Origin: Tritrichomonas musculus
Lineage: Eukaryota; Parabasalia; Tritrichomonadida; Tritrichomonadidae
Direction of reading: 5' to 3'
DNA length: 64,000 bases
NCBI GenBank assembly: GCA_039105265.1
Contig: JAPFFF010000011.1
Span: 4,402,001 to 4,466,000, forward strand
Below the pieces are notes generated by a model. That model saw only the letters and a program-made list of their open reading frames with translations. It did no database searches and was not told where the DNA came from. Position 1 is the stretch's first letter, and the number at the start of each line of letters is the position of its first letter. Below, piece after piece: positions 54,903 through 64,000 of the stretch. The position numbers were made by a program, and so were the translations under genes.

Positions 54903-55510
54903 TTATTTTATATTCACAGAGATCTTCTGTTTCTTCGATGCCAGCTTCTTCATCTTCTCGTCTGTAATTGGCTGGAAGTGCAACTGAAGCTTCGGGTTTT
55001 CCATGTTCTTGGACGCAATCAACGGATTCTCTTCGTTTTCGTCTTCCTGGTCCAGTTTGAACATCGGAAGATCGAGGTAGGAGACGTTTCTGTTCTTCAT
55101 TGATTCGGGGATGATTGCCATTCTCATCTTCTTTTCTTTCAATGTGAAGAGATTTGAATTGATAACTGGCCGTTTGGTTGAATCGACGGTTTCTTCTAGT
55201 TTGAAGTTGCCGATCAAAAACGACAGAAAATTCAATTTGACCAATTGATCCATGGTGAATTTTTGGCGGTTAGCAACGATAAGTGTCATAACCGCCAAAA
55301 AACAATTCAAGTTGAAGTCACGCAACGGTTGGTGAACGAATTCGGTTATTATCAAATGATAAAAAACCGCCGTGTGCCACATTACCGTCTCTTCATCAAG
55401 GAGACTCAACGAGCAACAAAGAAGTCAGTCGCAGCCTTGACGCAGCTTGGAAAGTTGATGCTGCTTCGCATAAAGTTGTGCAGAATGGATGTCGCCTTGT
55501 TTTGGAATTG
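54903..55510 (-). pseudogene. Decayed fragment of an unknown protein gene
   Basis: This GC-richer island has protein-like content on the minus strand in two frames. First comes ILHNFMRSSINFPSCVKAAT, then DEETVMWHTAVFYHLIITEF, FNLNCFLAVMTLIVANRQKF, YLDLPMFKLDQEDENEENPL and a lysine-rich end. The frame changes near 55410 and no ATG opens either part, so it is a remnant. No family was recognised. Composition differs sharply from the AT-rich flanks, like the GH95 fragment at 17845-18434, so it may be another stray copy of a gene elsewhere in the genome. Confidence 0.5.
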
Positions 55511-57720
55511 AAAAAAAAAATTGAATATGTTCACTATACAGCAATTGGAGAATGATTATCTTTTGAATATCTTTTTAAAAATCTCTTTTGATATTATTTT
55601 AAAACAATTTCAGATAATGATGACGTGTAATTTTTTTTTAATAAAAAGAAACAATATCAAGAATGCTATTTTTTTCTTAAAATTTATCAGTCAAAATTTT
55701 TACAATTTGATTTGAAAGATATTGAAAGGTTTTAAAAAAAAAAACTATTTTTTTCTTAAAATTTATCAGTCAAAACTATTAGCCACAATTTTATGGAAAT
55801 TAATACCATTTATATAATACAATAATTATATATAGTTATAAAAATTTGGGCCAGTTTTTATATAAATTAATTTGAAATTACAATAAAGCTCTCTTGAAAA
55901 TTTGAAATAAATAATTTTAATTTTGAGAGGAATAAGAGAATGTCCCACAGAAATAAAATTCAATTTTTTTCAATGATTTCTATTTTATTGTTGTTCAAAA
56001 TAAGAAAAATCAAATAAATGTAAGCGATAAAGTTTAAATCTACTTATAATTTAGCTGAATGACTGATTCGTGAAAATAATATAATTCTCAATATCTTTGA
56101 CATGTAAATATATTTTTTTGTTTTGAAAGGATATACAGCATTAGTAACATGATTATATTAGTAATTTGCATTTTTGCGCCACAGTTTTGATTTTCTTTTG
56201 TAAAAACAAGATCATCAAGTTGTTTTGATTGAAACCAAAAAAATAGTCTATAAGTATTCTATTAATCATTATTTTATTTTTTTTATATTTTATTAAATTA
56301 TAAATTGATATATTAATCAAAAATTTGTCGAGTTAAAATTAAGATATTAGCAAATAAATTTGCTTAATCATTTTTGACCAAATACTAATTCAAAAAAAAG
56401 AAAATTTCAATGGCTCTGTACGATAAATTTAAAATTCTTAACGTACATTTCGGTTTTTATTCTTTTTATATGAAAACATGAAGCAATCAAAAGCAAAAAA
56501 ATCAATTATAGAAATATAATAGATCGAATAGATCCGATATTTGGAAATAAAGGATAGTTTGCTAAGCTTATTACTAGAATTCAGATAATCACATACAACT
56601 TGGAAAGAAATTTATATTATTAAATGATAGTATCATTATTTATATACTCCAAAAATTAGGATTTCAGATTTTTAAATTACAAAAAGTTGGTAATTGCTAA
56701 AAAGAAATTTTTATAAATACTTCATAAGTTCACACGATTTTGGTACTAGCTCATCTTCTACTGCAAAAAATTGAAAAAAAACAATGAATAATAATGAATA
56801 AAAACAATTTTCAAGAAATTATAATTATTTTTAATAATTACTTTTGATTTTTATCATTTATTTGCTATAATATTCTTTCTTATGGGTTTTCTTTTCAGAA
56901 TCTTAAATAAATCATATTAATTTGCACAAATATATTAAAAATCAAGAGTTTTACTTTCAGAGTATTATTTTTAAATATAAATTTCATTAATAAAAATCAA
57001 TATTTCAATTAAATTAAGCCAAAAAAATATTTTTTTTAATTTTTTATTTTGATGAATCATATTCAAAATATTGAAAAATAATTCAATTTTGAAACAAAAG
57101 TTTATTTGTTGCATATATTAAATTTTCTACGACAAAATAAAAATTATATAGTTTATATAATTTTAATATAAAATATTAAAAACAATATCAAAAATATGGA
57201 AGAATCTATAGACTATTTAGTTTGTGGGACATCCTCTGAGGAATATTCATAAAAAGGTATGGAAACTTCTATCCACTCGACAGATCATTTTTCTTTCAAA
57301 TTATAATTTTTAAATGATAGTATTAGTGATAAATATAATATAAAAAAGACATATTTTTAGAGAGGAATTTAAGATAAAAATAAATTTTTTTTTTGAAAAA
57401 AATTGAATCCTAATCTGGTTATCTTAATTCAAAAAACATTTTTTTTTTAATTATATTATTTTTAAATATAATTATATAAGTAATTTATATTTCATGAGGA
57501 AGAACTCGAAATTTATCATTTTTTATATTCATTTCACAAGTGATATGAATTATTTTAACCTAAAAGGCGAATTTTTTCACCTAAAAGGCGAATTTCAAAA
57601 TTTTGAAAATTATGAGTTTATACAGGAAATTGTTTTCTAATTTTCTTCATATTGATATCAAAAATTCTATTCCCAATTCGTTCAAATCACTTTTTCCATT
57701 TTTATTGTTGATTATACATC

Positions 57721-58030
57721 ATGGATAAGCAAACCAAGCAAAGATTATTCATTTTTAATATTTTTTCCTAAAACTCAAGCAAATTCGCCAAATTTACTAA
57801 ATAAAAGCGATTTACAAAATAACTATCGTACAAATTCCAGCACATAGTTGGCAGATGAAAAAACTATCGATAATTCATTTGTTTATAAGGAAAATAAAAC
57901 ATACTGGAATTAATAAAAGAATTATTTTGTAAAACATTCTTATTTAGTGGGTTTTTTGAATTTGTTTGAGCTTTAGGAAAAGACATTCTAAAATAATTAT
58001 CTTTGCATGGTTTACTTTTCCACGTTGCGC
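57721..58030. repeat. Diverged fold-back repeat
   Basis: The left side carries agcaaaccaagcaaagatta near 57728 and cctaaaactcaagcaaattc near 57768. The right side mirrors these in nested order with gaatttgtttgagctttagg near 57958 and taattatctttgcatggttt near 57994. A third, looser copy of the gttttgtaaactactcttat part follows near 58051. It is probably an old fold-back element. Confidence 0.45.
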
Positions 58031-58949
58031 TGGGATATACCTAAGAATTGTTTTGTAAACTACTCTTATTTAGTTATTTTGTTGAGTTTATTTGTGTCTT
58101 TGGAAGAAATATAATAAAAAAAATAAATTAACCTTTTTGGTCAAAAAATTTTCATCTTTATTGGTCAATTATAAAATTCATATCATCAATGATATGAACT
58201 ATACAAAAAATTGATAACATCATATAAGATCTCCAAATCCACTCGAAAAACATGGCCTTTTTTTTATTTTATTTTCTAATAAATAAAAAAATGAAGAACA
58301 TATAAAAAAACTAAAAACTTTTGTCGACTCGTTCATCTTTAAATTGATTTTTTCTTAAAAAAACATTTTTTTCTCATTATGCATTTTATGAGATTTGAAT
58401 TAAGCACGTTCATGCTATTTTTAAATATGTTAATAATATGATAAAACAATATTAGACATGTATTAAACTTTGATGAGGTTTTTTCCGTTGATCAAAAATT
58501 GTAAATTTTGGGATTTCATTTTTTTCTTGTTTTTCGGTAATAAAATAAAACCCCCTAAATTTCTGTTTTTGTGACTAATCGAAAATATAATGGTGTATTA
58601 ATTATTAGCTATTAATACTGATTAAAATTTTATATAACCTCAAAAGGGAATAATGATCCTGTCTGGATATATAACTACATCGAAAATCATATTTTTTGAT
58701 ATTGACAATTAATCTATCTATAAACATTTTATATAAACATTTATTTATATTTTCAAGATTAAAACTTTCATTTTCCTATTATTGGGCAATTTTTAATAAT
58801 TATCAACAATTTTTAAGCAATATTTAATATTTTGATATATTTTTTTTATCGTACTAAGTATCAAATAAATATATAAATTATTATAATTAATATATATTTT
58901 ACTATTTTTAATATATTTTATTTTTAATAACTTTTCATTCTCTTATCAA

Positions 58950-59034
58950 AATAATACGTTTTTCCTACAAAAAACTCTCAATTTAAAATAATTGCATACA
59001 ATAAAATACGTTTTTCCTACAAAAAACTCTCAAT
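58950..59034. repeat. 32-bp direct repeat, two copies
   Basis: aatacgtttttcctacaaaa followed by aactctcaattt occurs twice, about 47 bp apart, in AT-rich DNA. No function is apparent. Confidence 0.75.
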
Positions 59035-59874
59035 TTTTCAATGAAATTGTAAGATTTATTTTTTCTAATATAAAAAATTTTTAAGTTAACTATTTTTATA
59101 TAACCAGTTTTTTATATTATAAATATATTTATTCATTTATTTACTTCAAATCATGAAAATTATTATTTTTGAAAAGAAATTCAAGGAATATTTTTTTAAT
59201 ATCAATTAAGAATATCATTTGATTTATACTATACTATCCATTTTTAAAAATATCTGTTAAAAAAAAACAAAATGAAATAAACTATTCAAAAATAAATAAA
59301 ATTTATATTGATCGAATATCTTAATCTATTTTTGATATATCTCATAAAAAAGCATTAAATAATATAATTATTTGTTTTTATATGAAAATAACAGAAATAT
59401 TTTATATTTTGTAAAAATAAAATAGTAATTAAACAAAAAATAAAAAAATCATTTTATGTTCTAGCACTTTAAATGTAATCATTTTAATAAATAAAACTGT
59501 ACTAATAACGCTAAATCAAATAAGCAAAGCCAATAGAATGAATTTTGATTTTCAAAAGATTTTTAAATGATGATGATCAAGTAACTTTTTGGGGCAAAAA
59601 CTGAAACAAAAAACAAAAACAGAATTTTGCTTTATGCACAAATTAAATGCTTTATATCAGAGCAAACCCCAATTTTTTTTTCAATGATTGATATCTAAAT
59701 TATACTCATTGAAACAGAAAATCAAAAGAAATAGTTCAATAAAATTATTATTTATGATCTGAATAATAATTGCTGGATATCAAATGTATTAAAAAGAATA
59801 GAGGTATTTTGTTAGAAATAGTTTTTTAGCGCCGTAAAAAATCGTAAACGGTTTTTTAGGGGGTTTTAATAAAA

Positions 59875-59908
<34 letters not shown>

Positions 59909-60184
59909 GATTTTATATTTATGCTACAAATATTATATACATGACTATGGACTAATTTTTAATAAAAAATGATCAATATTCGAGTTTTTTTTGAATAAAA
60001 TAAAATTGAATTGAAAAAGAGTTTCCATACCTTTATTCATAAACAAATAAAAACAAAAATTTATCAACAGATTAATGAAGATATTTAGTATAATTAGTAT
60101 TTTTTTGTTTATAAAACTCGAATTTAATACAATACCTTTAAAGCAAAAAAATGAGGACTTTTTATAAAATGAAAATGCTTTAAG

Positions 60185-62089
60185 CATTATTAGCGCATCT
60201 TGAAAAAACTTTGGTTTTTTTTGAACTAAGTCGTTCAAATAGTTTTTTCTTATCATTTTTGACTTGACCAATTAACTCTAAAAATAAATTTTTGTATTTC
60301 TGATAATCAGTATATAATTGCGGCTTAGTTGCTGTTAAAGCTGTAACGCCTGTTAGTTGAAATAAAAAGTATGGAATATAAACAATTTCATCATAGTAAT
60401 CTGACTCTATTGGTTCATCTGAATAAAGATGAACCCCTCCGGTATTTGCTCTTTTTTCTATCTGGATGTCAATTTGGTATTGATTTAAAATGTTATTTCT
60501 TATAATTGTGTTACTAATGACTGAAAGTATTCTCTCATAAGAGTCAAAGTGATTACAAGAAATTCGTACATGACCAAAAAAATTTTCAATTATTTGTCTT
60601 CCTATTCGGTCGAGTCCAATATGGTTATATTTTAATATTGAAAACCCAGTTCCAACAATCGAATTTAAGCATCTTATTTAAAAAATTATTATCTCCAAAA
60701 GTTAATGCTATAGAATTATCATTATTTCTGAAAGTAACTCCTTTTAAACGAGGACAACAATTGTTTTGAATGTAAAATTGATATAAAACATCAAAAGCTA
60801 TTTGTAATAAATTTAATCTTGTTTTTTTTTTTTGAAATTGAATTATTAATTAAAGATTCTGCCCAGCAGGTAAATGGTAATAAATATAATGCTAAATTTA
60901 ATTTATCTTCTTTCAATAAAATTTCTATGTTTTGAAAAGAAAAAAGATTGAGTGCATAATAATCGCTCATTTTTGCAAAATCAGAATCATCTGTTAGTGT
61001 TTTCCCTAACCTTAATGCTTTTTCAAATGTTTTATAATCAAATTTATCAATTAATTTAGTATTATTTAGAACAATATCTTCTAATTGTAATCTTTTACGC
61101 GCGAGTTTTAAGCAGTACAGCATATCATTTATACGTTTAACAGTCTTTAAATTCGACCAAGATTCTATAGCTGCGTAAAAACCTCCTTTGAAAGCATTCA
61201 ACACATATTCGTCAAATGTTTCTTCATTGATGAGATTGTAAAATGTGTCGCCATCAGTAGCAGTATACACTATATTGATGTCACATTGCGATAAAATTGC
61301 AATTAATGACTCAAAAATAAATATAATATCTTGATGTGCGTGACCATTTAAAGTTGGATAAATAAACAAAGGCAGACATTTGTATTCAGGGTCAATAGGT
61401 TGTAAAAAAAATAAAAACATAAACTTATCACCTTCGCCATTTTTGCGATCAAATGATGCAGCATCGACTCCAAGAATTGCATCAAATTTTTGTATAATAT
61501 TATTACTGTATCGATAGTTATAAATTATTTCAGCTGTTTTTGAAAAGTCAGTTAATCTCAATTTGTTATTTTTGATATCTTGGGAAAAATAATTCTTCAA
61601 AGTAGTTTCGCATGGCAAGTCAAGCACTTCACGCAATAGAAAATATGAATTTGGACAAATACTATATAAACAGTAACAATAACAAACAAATTCAAATGGA
61701 AACTCGTGATTATTTGGTTTTTCTCATAAATTATCAATGATTGTTTCAATAAAAATCTGTTTTATAAATGATGTTTCAATATGTTTATCATTTTCTTCTT
61801 CATCTTTGTTTTCATTATCGTTTTTCTCACGTTTTTGAGAAATATTTGTTGAAAGATTGCGCATGAAGTGACTTTTTTTATCTTTTAACTTATAATATTG
61901 AATAACATTATGTAGATGTTTTGTTGTTCCTTTTAATGAACGAATTTGTGCATCTTTTGATTCTTCATCATCATAAATGAAATTCTGAAAATCATCATCT
62001 TCGCCTTTTCTAAGAACATTTGAATGTATTTCATCTGTTTTCTTTTTGTTAATTCTTTTTTGAGCAAGAACTTGTCGAGCATTTTCCAT
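60185..62089 (-). pseudogene. P-element-like DNA transposon transposase, decayed
   Basis: The minus-strand frame from the ATG at 62089 (MENARQVLAQKRINKKK) runs to an in-frame TGA at 61724-61726 and continues in the same frame to ~60791. A run of about 13 A's near 60828 is followed by a frame change (FQKKKTRLNLLQIAFDVLYQ), with another near 60660, ending around 60185 (FSRCANNA). An RNase H-like core is suggested by ILGVDAASFD, YTATDGDTFYN and INDMLYCLKLARKR, a D-D-then-(D/H)-x-x-K-x-x-R layout as in P-element-type transposases. Terminal inverted repeats were not found, so the family is tentative. It appears no longer able to make a full protein unless TGA is read through. Confidence 0.55.
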
Positions 62090-62149
62090 TTTTAGTAAAA
62101 AAAAAAAAATGAAATATTTTATTTTATTTATTAACAAATATATTGTATG

Positions 62150-64000
62150 ATATTTTCAATTTTTCTTTATGTTTATAAAATAATTATTTTTTTTTTCCAT
62201 ATACCCTTTCAAATCTTCCTTTTTTAGAATTGCAGGGACGATCAAAATAAACGTACATGTCATATCAACTTTTTCTTAGTATGGTGAAAAATAAAAAGTG
62301 ACATATAAATAATAATAAAATGGCTGACCTTTTTTTCAACTTTTCTAGCTCTTAGATTCAATGATTTTCATTGTTTATTATTCAATAAGAATTTATATGA
62401 CTAATATATACTCTTTGTTATTCATAATTTTCAACTTTTCAAACTCAATTTCAATATCTCAATAATCAAGTCCCCGCTGGGTACAAGGACAATTTCAATG
62501 TTATTTACTTGTTCCCTCAATCATTCTAAACCGCTCATTCTTCATAATTTTCAACTTTTCAAACTCAATTTCAACATCTCAATAATCAAGTCCCCGCTGA
62601 GCACAAGAGCAATTTCAATGTTATTTACTTGTTCTCTCAATCATTCACTCGTAACACAATTTACCCAGAAATTCTACCCAAAAAGTTGGGTTGGGTTAAT
62701 AGAAAGGTGAAATGAGAAAAACAAAACAAACCTTTTTAAATCTATTTTCCTTACCCAAAGGGTAATTATTTAAAGGGTAATTTTATATGAAAATGCAATT
62801 CTTTTTATAAATGCAAAAATAAATAAGAATTGAGTTTTATCTATAACAAATAAATATAATTGTTATCATATAATTATTTTATTTGTTTAATTATTTTCTA
62901 TTTGTTATACATTATTAGGCATTATAACTATTTATTTATGAACTATAACTTTTAAATGAATCAAGATATTTTATAATAGTAAATCCATAAAGAGAAAAGT
63001 TGGTATGTAAAATTTTTTATAATTTGAAATATTTTAAAAAAATATCTCTGTCAAATTATACTTTTTTCTTATTAGAAAAAAAAATTTATTTTTAGATTTT
63101 TATTTTCTTTTTATAATCATTACAAGTATATGTATATTTATATATATATTTGATCGAAATATTTTGAATATTAAATGATCGTACAGTTCTTAAAATACTA
63201 AATATGTAAAAACAAGAATATTTATAAATATTTCTTTTCATTAAGCAAATAAAAATGAATAATTATTATTAAATTTATATATATTTAATGAATATTTAAT
63301 TTTAAATAATAAATATAAAAAAAAAGGATCGAAATAAAAAAGAAATTTTTATATCGATTAGAAAAAAAAATAGTATTTTGAATGAAAATTGACCTAGTGT
63401 GTTCGAACAAAGTTTTTCAATTTTCTTTCTTTGATCAGATACTCATGTTTTTTTTTTTTAATTTTTTTAATTATTTAAAAAATAATAATTATAAAAAGAT
63501 TTTCAAATTATAATTATTTATATACTAATAATTGATATAAATATGTTATTAAAAATAAAAAATATATTTATTTTGATTAAAATGGATTAAGATAATTATT
63601 GATTATAGATTAAAAGAATTTTCACTCAAAAAGTGAAAAAATTAATATTAATAATAAAAATAGATTTATCTTGATAATCAGAGGATTAAATTTTATTAAT
63701 TAGTAAACTTCATCTCTATAACAAGTTGAGGTTCAAAATATTTGAGTAGCTGTAAGATCTGTTATTGAATTTCTGATATAAGGGAACATTGAGTATTTGT
63801 ATAAAAATGATATGACCAAATTTATTTTTTGAATCAAATTTAACGGTTTAAATTTGATATTATTTAAAATTTTATATCTTTTTAAATATTAAATATTTAT
63901 TAATATATTTATGTATGTATACTTTATAAATGAAGATATATATATATATATATATAAATAAATATAATATTTAATATTTTTATAACCAAGATATATTTAA
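62150..64000. other. AT-rich region with a tandem duplication
   Basis: No gene is recognised. Apart from the 120-bp duplication at 62422-62650, it holds a GC-tolerant patch near 62650-62770 (cttacccaaagggtaa) and a TA dinucleotide run near 63938-63956. Confidence 0.5.
62422..62650 (+). repeat. 120-bp tandem duplication
   Basis: The unit starts tcataattttcaacttttca at 62422 and again at 62542, with about 93% identity by eye. It includes aataatcaagtccccgctg. The sequence is unrelated to the 120-bp units of the MULE ends despite the equal period. Confidence 0.85.

Larger units (their letters stand above)
55520..60180. other. Gene-poor AT-rich region
   Basis: About 4.6 kb of very AT-rich DNA without a recognisable gene. 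It contains a duplicated ~30-bp phrase (tttttcttaaaatttatcag tc) at about 55671 and 55751, a fold-back at 57721-58030, a 32-bp direct repeat near 58950 and 58998, and a 29-base T run at 59881-59909. Confidence 0.5.

Noticed and set aside
62422-62650. Relation of this 120-bp duplication to the MULE units
   Set aside because: The period is equal but the sequences share no similarity by eye.

Overview
The window looks like a trichomonad (parabasalid protist) chromosome, most likely Tritrichomonas or a close relative. The evidence is intron-less genes in very AT-rich spacers, a TCATTT initiator-like motif just before two start codons, a BspA-type leucine-rich repeat remnant, a BTB/F5-8C protein, and abundant Maverick/Polinton and Mutator-like (MULE) elements. 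The species is an inference.

Layout. (1) 1-3.2 kb: the end of an AT-rich Polinton-like element running off the left edge, with a protein-primed DNA polymerase B region, a small upstream gene and short tandem terminal repeats. (2) 3.5-6.0 kb: a GH95 alpha-L-fucosidase gene of bacterial type. (3) 6.3-14.4 kb: a large inverted duplication. Its right arm holds an RBR ubiquitin ligase gene and, divergently, a 977-residue UBL-UBL-VWA-UBC-U-box protein. Its left arm keeps an RBR copy that lost the catalytic cysteine and only the 3' tip of the large gene. A BTB-like/F5-8C gene sits in the middle, and a 36-bp tandem repeat is expanded only in the left arm. (4) 15.0-17.8 kb: a paralogue of the large gene without the U-box, followed by a 590-bp, nearly identical fragment of the GH95 gene. 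(5) 18.5-21.3 kb: two divergent AIG1/GIMAP-like GTPase genes. (6) 21.3-26.1 kb: MITEs, fold-backs and decayed host genes.

(7) 26115-54455: a nested mobile-element complex. A MULE with 9-bp target duplications carries terminal inverted repeats made of a 196-bp outer block plus 120-bp tandem units. A complete-looking 24.3-kb Polinton (26729-51067) has inserted into its left tandem array with a 6-bp duplication (ctggtt). Joining the two flanks of the Polinton restores the 120-bp unit exactly. The Polinton carries a KilA-N-like protein, pPolB with an embedded HNH-like module, a fibre-like protein, a 1230-residue repeat protein, an rve integrase, a pVI-like amphipathic protein, a double-jelly-roll major capsid protein, a small membrane protein and a packaging ATPase. 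Most of its genes share an ATTTTTG-type motif just before the start codon. Its base composition (visibly much more GC-rich than the surroundings) and identical terminal repeats point to a recent arrival.

(8) 54.5-64 kb: mostly gene-poor AT-rich DNA with one decayed unknown gene, a decayed P-element-like transposase gene (60185-62089), fold-backs and short repeats.

The most unusual items are the Polinton-in-MULE nesting, the shared promoter-like motif and palindromic modules spread through the Polinton, the HNH-like module in its polymerase, and the host E2/U-box fusion protein next to an RBR ligase in an inverted duplication.
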